Shown here piece after piece: positions 6,943 to 14,683 of a DNA stretch of 28,141 bases. Source of the stretch: an uncultured Bacteroidales bacterium (GTDB lineage Bacteria > Bacteroidota > Bacteroidia > Bacteroidales > UBA932); contig CAKVDS010000032.1 of assembly GCA_934726455.1 (NCBI GenBank), positions 1-28,141 on the forward strand. Direction: 5' to 3'. How positions within the stretch are numbered: position 1 is the first letter of the stretch; the number at the start of each line of letters is the position of its first letter. The position numbers and the translations under genes were made by a program. Under the pieces are notes generated by a model. The model ran no database searches and was not told where the DNA came from. It was given only the letters and a program-made list of their open reading frames with translations.

Positions 6943-8187
6943 ATGGAAAGAAAAGTAGCCGTGACCGGTCTCGGAGTGCTCTCCTGCATCGGCAAAGACA
7001 TAGATACATTCTGGAACAATCTCATCAACGGCGTCTGCGGAATAGACTACATAACCGAATTCCCGACCGAAGAGCTTCCTGTCAAGATAGGAGGGATGAT
7101 CCGGGACTTCAATCCGGAGCAGTTCGGCATGGACAAACCTTTCATCCGCAAGCAGGATCCGTTCACGATATACGCCATGGCTTCAGCATGGCAGGCGATG
7201 AACGACTCGGGTCTGGTATCAGGAGAGAATATAGATCCAAAAAGGCTGGCAACTTATGTCGGCTCCGGAATCGGCGGTTTCACGACAATACAGCGGGAGC
7301 TCGAGAAATTCCTTGAGGACAGAAGCGGCAAATGGATCTCTCCGAACTTCGTCCCGACGATGATCAGTGACATGGCCGGCGGCCAGATAGCCATAAAATA
7401 CGGGGCTCAAGGCTCATGCATAGACATCGTGACAGCCTGCGCCACCTCCACCCACTCCATCGGAGAGGCTTTCAGAGCAATACGCCACGGCTACGCCGAC
7501 GCCGTCATAGCAGGAGGCGCGGACAGATGCACCATACCGATCGGCATCGCCGGCTTTGCAAATGCAAAGGCGCTCACCCGCTCCGAGAACCCCAAATATG
7601 CCTCACTTCCGTTCAACGCCAACAGGAGCGGTTTCGTGATGGCGGACGGTTCTGCGGTCCTCGTCCTTGAAGAATTCGAGCACGCCAAGGCGCGCGGGGC
7701 GCACATCTATGCTGAAGTGGTCGGATACGGCAGCACCTGTGACGCGTACCACGCCACAGCTCCACGTCCGGACGCAAGCACCCAGGCCGAATGCATAAAG
7801 ACAGCCCTTGAGCAGGCCGGGTTCGATGAATCAAAAGACAACGTCTACATCAACGCCCACGGCACAGGCACCCACCTCAACGACATAGCCGAGACCCTCG
7901 CCTACAAGAAGGCGTTCGGGGATTTCGCCTACAAGTGCCACATCAGCAGCACCAAGTCAATGCACGGCCACATGTTCGGAGCCACGGGCGCCGTTGAAGC
8001 CGCCGCTACGGTGCTGGCTCTCCAGGAAGGCATCATACCGCCGACCATCAACCTCGACTGCCCGGATCCGGAGTGCGACCTTGACTACACCCCGAACAAG
8101 GCGGTCAAAGCCGAACTCACACTCGGTCTGAGCGATTCGTTCGGCTTCGGAGGTCACAACGCCTGTCTGGCGTTCAGAAAAGTATAG
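6943..8187 (+). CDS. fabF: Beta-ketoacyl-ACP synthase II
   Basis: KAS II condenses malonyl-ACP with acyl-ACP in fatty-acid elongation in the cytosol. The ATG at 6943 gives 414 residues beginning MERKVAVTGLG, the standard N-terminus; an in-frame GTG at 6928 is less likely. The Cys-His-His thiolase-fold triad is complete: C166 in TACATST, H306 in NAHGTGT, and K338/H343 in STKSMHGHMFGATGA. The glycine-rich C-terminal GFGGHN is also present. There is no acpP upstream and no other fatty-acid gene nearby, so it may be a second KAS beside a canonical acpP-fabF pair elsewhere. Use in aryl polyene or another specialised acyl pathway cannot be ruled out. Confidence 0.93.
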   Translation: MERKVAVTGLGVLSCIGKDIDTFWNNLINGVCGIDYITEFPTEELPVKIGGMIRDFNPEQFGMDKPFIRKQDPFTIYAMASAWQAMNDSGLVSGENIDPKRLATYVGSGIGGFTTIQRELEKFLEDRSGKWISPNFVPTMISDMAGGQIAIKYGAQGSCIDIVTACATSTHSIGEAFRAIRHGYADAVIAGGADRCTIPIGIAGFANAKALTRSENPKYASLPFNANRSGFVMADGSAVLVLEEFEHAKARGAHIYAEVVGYGSTCDAYHATAPRPDASTQAECIKTALEQAGFDESKDNVYINAHGTGTHLNDIAETLAYKKAFGDFAYKCHISSTKSMHGHMFGATGAVEAAATVLALQEGIIPPTINLDCPDPECDLDYTPNKAVKAELTLGLSDSFGFGGHNACLAFRKV

Positions 8188-8200
8188 TTTTTTCTATGCT
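8181..8200. other. Small hairpin containing both convergent stop codons
   Basis: AGTATAG (8181-8187) can pair with CTATGCT (8194-8200), with one G-T wobble, across a loop of six T. The fabF and prfA stop codons lie in the two arms. The stem is too weak and AT-rich to call a terminator with confidence. Confidence 0.25.
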
Positions 8201-9276
8201 GCTTCCTTGAGACGCTCGGCGTTCTCGGCTATCTGCAGCTGATCGATGCATTCTTGTATATCCCCGTCCATAAAGGCGGGGAGATTGTACATTGACCAGT
8301 TGATGCGGTGGTCGGTCACCCTCCCCTGAGGATAGTTGTATGTACGGATCTTCGCGGACCTGTCTCCGGTGGAAACCATGGTCTTGCGCTTGGCGGCGAT
8401 GCCGTCCAGATATTTCTGATGTTCAAGGTTGTAGAGTCGCGTACGGAGTTCCTCGAATGCCCTGTCCTTGTTTTTGAGCTGGGAGCGCTCCTCCTGGCAC
8501 TGCACCACGAGCCCGGTAGGGATATGGGTCAGACGGACAGCCGAATATGTGGTGTTCACGCCCTGGCCTCCAGGTCCTGAAGAGCAGAAAAGGTCAAGCC
8601 TGATGTCGTCCCAGTTCAAATCCACATCGAACTCTCCGGCTTCCGGGAACACCGCCACCGATGCGGCGGATGTCTGGATCCTGCCCTGGGTCTCCGTCTG
8701 CGGGACACGCTGCACACGGTGAACACCGGATTCATATTTCATGATGCCGTAGACATTCTCCCCGGAGAGCTTGAACACCACCTGCTTGAATCCTCCGGAG
8801 GTGCCGGGGGTCTGATCTGTGACTTCAAGTTTCCATCCTTTTGATTCGGCGAAATGCTGATACATGCGGAAGAGGTCCCCGGCGAATATCGCGGCCTCGT
8901 CTCCGCCGGTGCCGCCACGGATCTCTATGATGGCATTCTTGGAATCATCCGGATCGGCGGGGATCAGCAGAAGCTTGATGTCCTGCTCCATCTGCGGCAT
9001 ACGGGACTCGATGTCCGACACCTCCTCACGCGCCATCTCGCGGAGTTCCTCGTCCTTCTCATTGACAAGTATGTCCTTGGCCGCAGCGAGGTCCTTGGTC
9101 ATCTTTTCATATTCCTTTCCCGCCTTTATTATAGGCTCAAGTTCCTTGTAATCCTTGTTGAGCTGGACATACCTTTTCATGTCCGACATCACTTCAGGGC
9201 TCGAAAGCTGGTCCTGCAGCGACTGGAACTTATCTTCAAGGGAGAGTACCTTCTCCAAAAGTTTTGTATCTGCCAT
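8194..9276 (-). CDS. prfA: Peptide chain release factor 1
   Basis: RF1 recognises UAA and UAG in the ribosomal A site and triggers peptidyl-tRNA hydrolysis. The 360-residue length is typical. The catalytic GGQ is at 236-238 within SSGPGGQGVNTT; its Gln is the residue methylated by PrmC. The stop-codon-reading tripeptide is PQT at 192-194 (PAT in E. coli) and the RF2 hallmark SPF is absent, so this is RF1. An N-terminal coiled-coil-like helical domain occupies residues 1-100. Its ATG lies one base after the stop of the GNAT-like gene, so the two are co-transcribed and probably translationally coupled. Confidence 0.97.
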   Translation of the reverse strand: MADTKLLEKVLSLEDKFQSLQDQLSSPEVMSDMKRYVQLNKDYKELEPIIKAGKEYEKMTKDLAAAKDILVNEKDEELREMAREEVSDIESRMPQMEQDIKLLLIPADPDDSKNAIIEIRGGTGGDEAAIFAGDLFRMYQHFAESKGWKLEVTDQTPGTSGGFKQVVFKLSGENVYGIMKYESGVHRVQRVPQTETQGRIQTSAASVAVFPEAGEFDVDLNWDDIRLDLFCSSGPGGQGVNTTYSAVRLTHIPTGLVVQCQEERSQLKNKDRAFEELRTRLYNLEHQKYLDGIAAKRKTMVSTGDRSAKIRTYNYPQGRVTDHRINWSMYNLPAFMDGDIQECIDQLQIAENAERLKEAA

Positions 9277-9277
9277 A

Positions 9278-10396
9278 TTAGTCTATATTCTTTATGTAAC
9301 ATCTGCGCCGCATATACGGCTCGTGCTCGTAGCAGTTCCAGATGTTCGCCGCCGAATCGGATTCCAGCTGCGGGTTCGAGACGGCCCAGCGGTTGCCTAT
9401 GCGTATGGCCTTGTCGCCCATCTCCTTATAATATACCGACGAGACACCGGTATTCTGCCACTTGCGCACCGCCCCGTTGACCATAAGGTCGGTCGTCTCG
9501 TAGTCATGCTTGGCCTTGAGCAGGTGAATCCAGCCGAACGGGAAGAGGCTGCCCCGGGCTTTCTGGAGGGCACCGGAGATGCTCGGGAATGAAATCCCGA
9601 AAGCGACTATGTCACCATTGCCGTCAAGGAGCATGCAGCTCGACTTGTCCGACAGGTACGGAAGCATCCTTTTGGCCTCATCCTCAATCTCCTTGTCATC
9701 CAGCGGGACAAAGCCGTAGACATCAGAGAAACTGTCGTTGAACGCCTTGAAGAAACGGCGCACTTCCGACGGGTCCTTCTTGACTGCGGCGATATCGGCG
9801 AAATGAAGATTCTCCTTGTCCTGCAGCATCTTGGCGACCCTGCGGGTCTTGTCCGGGACACCGTGGTTGGCCACCATCCTGTACTGCACCCAGTCGCACT
9901 CCTTGTCAAAGTCAAGCGCAGTAAGGAAATCGTTGTAGTACGGATAGTTGTACGGGCAGTTGAACGGCGGAACATATTCATAGCCCTCCACCAGCATGCC
10001 GTTGCGTCCGAGGGTGTTGTAACTCAACGGGCCATGGATCTCGGTCATCCCCTCTTTCCCAGCCCAGTCCGAAGCGGCTCCTATAAGCATGCGCGCCACC
10101 TCGATGTCCTCTATGCAGTCAAACCAGCCGAAACGCACGCGTCTGGTGCCATAAAGCTCATTGTAACGGGGATTGATGACGGCACATATCCTTCCGGCGA
10201 CACGCCCGGAATCCTGCACAAGCCACATCTTGCGCTTGCAGTATGACAACGAAGCTACTTTAGTGAGCAGGAACAGCTCGTCCGAATGGAGAGCCGGGAC
10301 ATATTGGGGACAGCCGCGGTAGAGTTCATCCGGGAAAGCGATGAACTTCAGGATATCCCGATGGTCTGTGACTTCCGTCAGTCTATATTGGGCCAT
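9278..10396 (-). CDS. GNAT-like acyltransferase-fold protein (YghO-like)
   Basis: The 372-residue product starts at the ATG at 10396; a TTG two codons upstream is the alternative. The sequence has the look of a YghO-like family found in Bacteroidota, clostridia and some proteobacteria: an N-terminal segment with F-P-x-x-L-Y-x-x-x-P-x-Y-V-P, a G-R-I-x-A-x-x-N beta-strand motif near residues 68-76, a G-P-L-S-Y-N-T-x-G motif near 122-130, and a second GNAT-like half from about 235. The family is annotated as N-acetyltransferase-like without a proven reaction, and the assignment is from memory. It forms a two-gene operon with prfA. There are no transmembrane segments or signal peptide, so it is cytosolic. 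Confidence 0.75.
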   Translation of the reverse strand: MAQYRLTEVTDHRDILKFIAFPDELYRGCPQYVPALHSDELFLLTKVASLSYCKRKMWLVQDSGRVAGRICAVINPRYNELYGTRRVRFGWFDCIEDIEVARMLIGAASDWAGKEGMTEIHGPLSYNTLGRNGMLVEGYEYVPPFNCPYNYPYYNDFLTALDFDKECDWVQYRMVANHGVPDKTRRVAKMLQDKENLHFADIAAVKKDPSEVRRFFKAFNDSFSDVYGFVPLDDKEIEDEAKRMLPYLSDKSSCMLLDGNGDIVAFGISFPSISGALQKARGSLFPFGWIHLLKAKHDYETTDLMVNGAVRKWQNTGVSSVYYKEMGDKAIRIGNRWAVSNPQLESDSAANIWNCYEHEPYMRRRCYIKNID

Positions 10397-10421
10397 AATC
10401 AATTCAGAATGTAAAAGTCTG

Positions 10422-10429
10422 CAAATTTA
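10422..10429 (-). promoter_or_regulatory. Predicted promoter of the GNAT-like/prfA operon, -7 box
   Basis: TAAATTTG on the minus strand matches TAnnTTTG perfectly, 25 bases before the ATG at 10396. It lies in the 71-base gap after the mazG stop. Confidence 0.6.
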
Positions 10430-10467
10430 GGAAAAATATGCGTAAGTCCTGCATGATGTCCTCACGG

Positions 10468-11259
10468 CTACAGTCCCTTGGCCTTGCCCTCATCCCAGAT
10501 GGCATCCATCTCGGCGAGGCTCATGTCCGAGAGTTTACGGCCCGTGCGTATCGTATTCTCCTCCAGGTATGTGAAGCGGCGCCTGAACTTGCTGCACGTC
10601 CCTCCGAGAGCTTTCTCCGCATCCACTCCATAGAGTCTGGCGGCATTGATGACAGCGAAAAGCAGGTCTCCGAACTCCTCTTCTTCATGTGAGAAATCCC
10701 CTTCTCCGCAAGCCTCCCTGACCTCCCCGAGCTCTTCCTCCACCTTGGCCCAGACATCCTCCCGCTTCTCCCAGTCGAACCCGCAGCCGCGCGCCTTCTC
10801 CTGCATCGAGAGCGCCTTGAGGATGGCCGGCATCGCATCCGGGATACCGGACATCACCGTCTTGTTGCCATCCTTCTCCTTAGCCTTGACAAGTTCCCAT
10901 GTATCAGCTATTTCTTTGGCGCTGAGATGTTTCCCGGCATCTTGTCCGAACACGTGCGGATGACGGAACTCCATCTTGTCACACACCTTTCCAAGCGCGT
11001 CGGCGATGTCAAAGCGGCCCTGCTCCTCCCCAATCCTGCAATAGAAGGCGATATGATAAAGCAGATCCCCGAGTTCCTTGGCTATGGACGGGGCGTCATC
11101 CTTGATTATGGCATCGCTGAGTTCGTAAACTTCCTCCTCCGTCATCGGCCGTATGGACTCCATGGTCTGTTCCGCATTCCATGGACATTTCTCGCGAAGC
11201 GCGTCCATCGTGTCCAGAAGGCGGGAGAACGCAGCGAGTTTTTCCTCTTTTGTGTGCAT
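10468..11259 (-). CDS. mazG: Nucleoside triphosphate pyrophosphohydrolase MazG
   Basis: MazG hydrolyses (d)NTPs to monophosphate and pyrophosphate, removing aberrant nucleotides and influencing ppGpp levels. The 263-residue product has the normal two-domain tandem. The N-terminal domain carries CPW at 25-27, QT at 31-32, the metal-binding EEEVYEL at 41-47 and ELGDLL at 62-67, then RHPHVFG at 99-105. The C-terminal, catalytically dominant domain carries EEELGE at 174-179 and EEFGDLL at 194-200. All expected acidic ligands are present. It is a single gene facing away from the CoA-transferase gene; its first codons contain the -33 element of that gene. Confidence 0.95.
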   Translation of the reverse strand: MHTKEEKLAAFSRLLDTMDALREKCPWNAEQTMESIRPMTEEEVYELSDAIIKDDAPSIAKELGDLLYHIAFYCRIGEEQGRFDIADALGKVCDKMEFRHPHVFGQDAGKHLSAKEIADTWELVKAKEKDGNKTVMSGIPDAMPAILKALSMQEKARGCGFDWEKREDVWAKVEEELGEVREACGEGDFSHEEEEFGDLLFAVINAARLYGVDAEKALGGTCSKFRRRFTYLEENTIRTGRKLSDMSLAEMDAIWDEGKAKGL

Positions 11260-11279
11260 TGATTATTTTGCTATTTTTG
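11249..11279 (+). promoter_or_regulatory. Predicted promoter of the CoA-transferase gene
   Basis: TTTG at 11249-11252, 19 bases, then TATTTTTG at 11272-11279. This is the full Bacteroidota consensus (TTTG-N19-TAnnTTTG) and the best promoter match in the window. The -33 part lies inside the mazG coding sequence. Confidence 0.75.
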
Positions 11280-11285
11280 TCGGCA

Positions 11286-11293
11286 CAAATCTA
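11286..11293 (-). promoter_or_regulatory. Predicted mazG promoter, -7 box
   Basis: TAGATTTG on the minus strand matches TAnnTTTG perfectly, 26 bases before the mazG ATG. It lies to the right of the opposing plus-strand box, so the two promoters interlock. Confidence 0.6.
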
Positions 11294-11303
11294 ATAATTA
11301 TTA
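11292..11303. repeat. Perfect 12-bp AT palindrome
   Basis: TAATAATTATTA reads identically on both strands. It overlaps the end of the mazG -7 box and lies in the leader of the CoA-transferase gene. It could be an operator or simply AT-rich spacer sequence. Confidence 0.35.
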
Positions 11304-11312
11304 TTGTCAATC

Positions 11313-12614
11313 ATGAAGACGATGCACTTCGTTTCCGCAGATGAGGCGGTCAGCCACATTCCGTCACACTGCCATATACACCTCAGCAGCGTTGCCAGCG
11401 TGCCGCATTGCCTCATCTCGGCGCTTTGCCGCAGAGCCGATGCCGGAGATGTCAGGGACCTGCACTTCCACCATTTCCACACGGAGGGCCCGGCCCCCTA
11501 CAGCGAGCCAAGGTACGAAGGCATCTTCTTCGAACAAGGCTTTTTCGTGGGCCCGAATGTCCGCAAGAATGTCAATGCCGGATACGCCGACTACCTGCCG
11601 GTACATCTCGGGGAAAGCCAGAAACTCTACCGTGACGGAGCCATCAGGCTCGGTGCGGCCCTTGTCAACATATCCCTCCCCGATGCTGAAGGCAAAGTCA
11701 GCCTCGGCACGTCAGTGGACTGCTCGGTAGCCGCTGTTGAAAGTGCAGACCTGGTGATAGGAGTAGTCAACCCCAACGTACCTTTTGCATACGGAGATCT
11801 CCTGAACCTCGACCAGTTTGACTATCTCGTACAGGACGACACACCGCTCGTGACCGCCGGTTTCGCGGAGCCGACCCCGACAGAGGTGCTTATCGGAAAA
11901 AACTGCGCAGCCCTGGTGGACGACGGCGACTGCATCCAGATGGGCATAGGTGCGCTGCCTAACGCACTTGCAGCCCAACTCCGGCACCACAAGAACCTCG
12001 GACTCCACACAGAAATGTTCGCCGACGGGCTGCTTTCATTGATAAAGGCGGGCGTAATCAACGGAAGTCACAAGAAAATCGACACCGGCAAAGTCGTGGC
12101 CTCGTTCCTGCTCGGCTCCAACGACGTGTACTCGTTCATCAACGACAACCCGACGGTGCTGATGAAAGACATCAAGTACACCAATGATCCGTGGGTGATA
12201 GCGCAGAACCCGAACATGAAGGCCATCAACTCCGCCACAGAGGTGGACTTGACGGGACAGATCAGCGCCGACTCCATCGGAACCCGCATATTCAGCGGAA
12301 CCGGAGGCCAGCTTGAATTTGTCCGCGGCGCCACCATGTCCAAAGGCGGGAAGAGCATCACAGCCTTCGCGTCACGCACCAACAAAGGCAAGAACAAGAT
12401 AGTGGCTGAGCTCAACTCCGGAGCAGGCGTGGTGACCCCGAGAGCCGACGCACATTGGATAGTGACGGAATACGGAGCCGTGGACCTCTACGGCAAGAGT
12501 CTTCAGGAAAGGGCCAAACTGATGATAAGCATAGCACATCCCGATGACAGGGAAATGCTTGACAGACAGGCGTTCGAGAGATTCGGCCCGCATTGGCACA
12601 ATCTCTCCATATAA
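11313..12614 (+). CDS. Acetyl-CoA hydrolase/transferase (4-hydroxybutyrate CoA-transferase-like)
   Basis: Family I/Cat1-type CoA-transferases move CoA between acetyl-CoA and another carboxylate. The ATG at 11313 gives 433 residues; a TTG at 11304 is the only other option. Visible motifs are the oxyanion-loop GIGALPN at 211-217, the catalytic glutamate E234 in LHTEMF, a glycine-rich IFSGTGGQLEFVRGA at 326-340, and VTEYGAVDLYGKS with the following ISIAHPDDRE near the C-terminus. The full set indicates an active enzyme. The acceptor (4-hydroxybutyrate, succinate, butyrate or propionate) cannot be read from sequence. It is monocistronic, with its own strong promoter and a hairpin after the stop. 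Together with ackA-pduL at 18662-20468 it points to acetate-producing fermentation. Confidence 0.9.
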   Translation: MKTMHFVSADEAVSHIPSHCHIHLSSVASVPHCLISALCRRADAGDVRDLHFHHFHTEGPAPYSEPRYEGIFFEQGFFVGPNVRKNVNAGYADYLPVHLGESQKLYRDGAIRLGAALVNISLPDAEGKVSLGTSVDCSVAAVESADLVIGVVNPNVPFAYGDLLNLDQFDYLVQDDTPLVTAGFAEPTPTEVLIGKNCAALVDDGDCIQMGIGALPNALAAQLRHHKNLGLHTEMFADGLLSLIKAGVINGSHKKIDTGKVVASFLLGSNDVYSFINDNPTVLMKDIKYTNDPWVIAQNPNMKAINSATEVDLTGQISADSIGTRIFSGTGGQLEFVRGATMSKGGKSITAFASRTNKGKNKIVAELNSGAGVVTPRADAHWIVTEYGAVDLYGKSLQERAKLMISIAHPDDREMLDRQAFERFGPHWHNLSI

Positions 12615-12621
12615 AAATGGT

Positions 12622-12655
12622 CAAGCCCCGTGAGCCAGATGCTCCACGGGGCTTG
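12622..12655. terminator. Intrinsic terminator, bidirectional
   Basis: CAAGCCCCGTG (12622-12632) pairs perfectly with CACGGGGCTTG (12645-12655) across a 12-base loop. On the minus strand it is followed after four bases by TTTTTAT, so it is a strong terminator for the DHH-FKBP-MATE-kinase operon. On the plus strand it can also end the CoA-transferase transcript, although without a U-tract. Confidence 0.85.
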
Positions 12656-12674
12656 TCATATACGGCTGCGAATA

Positions 12675-13259
12675 CTACAATTTTCCGGAACGGGCCGCAA
12701 AATCAATTATGAAGTCCGCCGTACCTTCAATCCCGAGAACTGATGAATCGATGCAGAGATCATAATTTGATGCCACTCCCCAATGGCCGAAAGTGAAGAA
12801 ATTGTAGTAATCTTCCCTTCCATTGTCCTTTTTGAGCATCAGTTTCTCCGCTTCTTCGCACGAAATCCCCATGCGGCGGCTGACTCTCTCGCGACGGCAG
12901 ACGTCGGGAGCGCACACAAAGACATCCACACAGTCCTCACGTTCACGCAGCACATAATCGGATGCTCTGCCCACAAAAACCGCACTCGACTCCTCAGCTA
13001 TTCTGGATATCACCGCACTCTGTATGCGGAACAGTTCGCGGTCATTGAGTCCTCCCGTCTGGAAGCCAAGTCCCAATATGCGTTTCTGCTCATCGCTGCG
13101 TCTGAAAAGCTCCGCACTCAGGCCGCTTTCCGAAGCGGCCTTGAGGATTAATTCATTATCATAGACACTGATACCCAATCTTTTACCTATGGCGAGAGCC
13201 ACACTCTTGCCACCGCTTCCGAACTGGCGTCCGATATTGAAAATTATATGCCTGTCCAT
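12675..13259 (-). CDS. Cytidylate kinase-like family protein
   Basis: The 194-residue product begins with a P-loop, GRQFGSGGKS at 10-19, followed by the L-A-x-x-L-G-I-x-x-Y-D helix-strand seen in Cmk-like NMP kinases, a V-F-V-G-R-A-S-D-Y-V-L strand-turn at 94-104 and an Arg-rich lid (RRERVSRRMG at 122-131). It lacks the full Cmk length (about 225 residues) and fits the AAA_26 / cytidylate-kinase-like family, whose substrate is not established, so no cmk symbol is given. It is the last gene of a four-gene minus operon, nine bases after the MATE gene, and is followed by a strong terminator. The neighbouring transporter suggests a linked role, but that is inference. Confidence 0.85.
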   Translation of the reverse strand: MDRHIIFNIGRQFGSGGKSVALAIGKRLGISVYDNELILKAASESGLSAELFRRSDEQKRILGLGFQTGGLNDRELFRIQSAVISRIAEESSAVFVGRASDYVLREREDCVDVFVCAPDVCRRERVSRRMGISCEEAEKLMLKKDNGREDYYNFFTFGHWGVASNYDLCIDSSVLGIEGTADFIIDFAARSGKL

Positions 13260-13268
13260 ATTGAATGA

Positions 13269-14666
13269 TTAGTTTATCGCACTCCCGAGCACTTCCGCCT
13301 CCTGACCATCCTTGAGCTTGTCGAACTTCTTGAAAAGCCGCAGAACAAAAACCAGAGAGACGACCACCGAAAGCATGTCGGCTATAGGGAAACTCCACCA
13401 GACCCCTCTCTCCTGAAGCCACATGGGAAGGGTATATATCAGAGGAAGGAGGAATATCAACTGCCTTGACAAGGAGAGGAAAATCGATTTGCTCACCATG
13501 CCGAGACACTGGAAGAAAGTCGATGTCGTGATTCCGAAACCGACGAAAGCCGTCCCGGCACACATCACCCTGAGAGCCTTGGAAGACATCTCAATCATCT
13601 CAGGGTCATTGGTGAACAGGCTCACCGCCACTTCCGGGATCAGCTCGGCCATAAGAAAGCACAGCGACGTCACCAGAATCTCCCACTTTGCCGTAAGGAT
13701 GAATATCTCCTTCACCCTATGATACTGCCGCGCCCCGTAATTATAGCCGGCAATAGGCTGAAGTCCCTGGTTGAAGCCCATACAGATCATGATGAAAAGC
13801 ATCGTGAGACGGTTGACGATGCCATAAGCCCCGATGGCGAGGTCGCCGCCGTACTTGCCGAGCTGCTGGTTGATGAACAGGGCCACAAGACACGCAGCCG
13901 AGTTCATCAGGAACGGTCCGAGTCCGATGGCGAGAGACTGCTTGGCAATCCTCCACTCTATCTGGAAAACAGGTTTCGGGAAATGCAGCAGGTTCTTCTT
14001 GTTGAAAAAGAATTTGAGCGTATACACGAGAGCCGCCATCTGGCAGATCACAGTGGCGAGGGCCGCACCCTGGATGCCCATTTCGAAGACAAAAATGAAA
14101 ACAGGGTCAAGTATGGCATTGGATATCACTGTGAAAAGAGTGAGCCCCATGGCCGTTTTCGGATGCCCGGATGCGCGTATCAGTCCATTGAAACCGAAAT
14201 ACAAGTGGGTGAATACATTGCCGACCAGGATGATCAGCATATAGTCCCTCGCGAAAGGAAGCGTAACATCGCTGGCGCCGAAAAAGCGCAAAATAGGATC
14301 AAGGAAAACGAGCGTGACGCACGAGAACAAAAATCCGATGATAAGATTGAGACTCAACACATTGGAAAGGACCTTGCGGGCTGTGTCATAGTTCTTTTGT
14401 CCCAAAAGAACCGATATGAGAGTTGTCGCCCCCACACCGACAAGGGTACCCATCGCCGTTGCAAGATTCATCAGCGGAAACGTCACCGCAAGACCGCTGA
14501 TCGCCGCAGAACCCACACCGGGAATATGCCCGATGTAGATACTGTCCACCATATTATACAAAGAAGCAGCGGTCTGGGCTATGATTCCCGGGACCGCATA
14601 CATCTTAAGCAACTTTCCAATCTTCTCTGTTCCAAGCTCCGTAGGAGCCAACGCTACTGATGCCAT
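13269..14666 (-). CDS. MATE family efflux transporter
   Basis: The 465-residue inner-membrane protein shows about twelve hydrophobic segments in two homologous halves, as in all MATE transporters. The first half carries G-x-L-L-x-M-Y-x-V-P-G and a Y-N-M-V-D-S-I-Y-I-G-H segment typical of the DinF/NorM-like subgroup. Such proteins export cationic drugs, metabolites or lipid-linked compounds in exchange for sodium or protons. The substrate cannot be inferred. It starts 17 bases after the FKBP lipoprotein stop and is followed after nine bases by the kinase-like gene, so it is inside an operon whose promoter is upstream of the DHH gene. Confidence 0.92.
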   Translation of the reverse strand: MASVALAPTELGTEKIGKLLKMYAVPGIIAQTAASLYNMVDSIYIGHIPGVGSAAISGLAVTFPLMNLATAMGTLVGVGATTLISVLLGQKNYDTARKVLSNVLSLNLIIGFLFSCVTLVFLDPILRFFGASDVTLPFARDYMLIILVGNVFTHLYFGFNGLIRASGHPKTAMGLTLFTVISNAILDPVFIFVFEMGIQGAALATVICQMAALVYTLKFFFNKKNLLHFPKPVFQIEWRIAKQSLAIGLGPFLMNSAACLVALFINQQLGKYGGDLAIGAYGIVNRLTMLFIMICMGFNQGLQPIAGYNYGARQYHRVKEIFILTAKWEILVTSLCFLMAELIPEVAVSLFTNDPEMIEMSSKALRVMCAGTAFVGFGITTSTFFQCLGMVSKSIFLSLSRQLIFLLPLIYTLPMWLQERGVWWSFPIADMLSVVVSLVFVLRLFKKFDKLKDGQEAEVLGSAIN

Positions 14667-14683
14667 TTGCTATGTAAAAAATT

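Noticed and set aside
8770..8778. PQT instead of PAT in RF1
   Set aside because: The proline and threonine that define RF1 are kept. From memory this variant is normal in Bacteroidota.
11304..11312. TTG start for the CoA-transferase
   Set aside because: It adds only three residues; the ATG at 11313 gives the usual N-terminus and fits the promoter spacing.
13719..14660. Plus-strand open frame of 313 codons opposite the MATE gene
   Set aside because: The translation is unusually rich in charged residues, as expected for the complement of a hydrophobic membrane protein.
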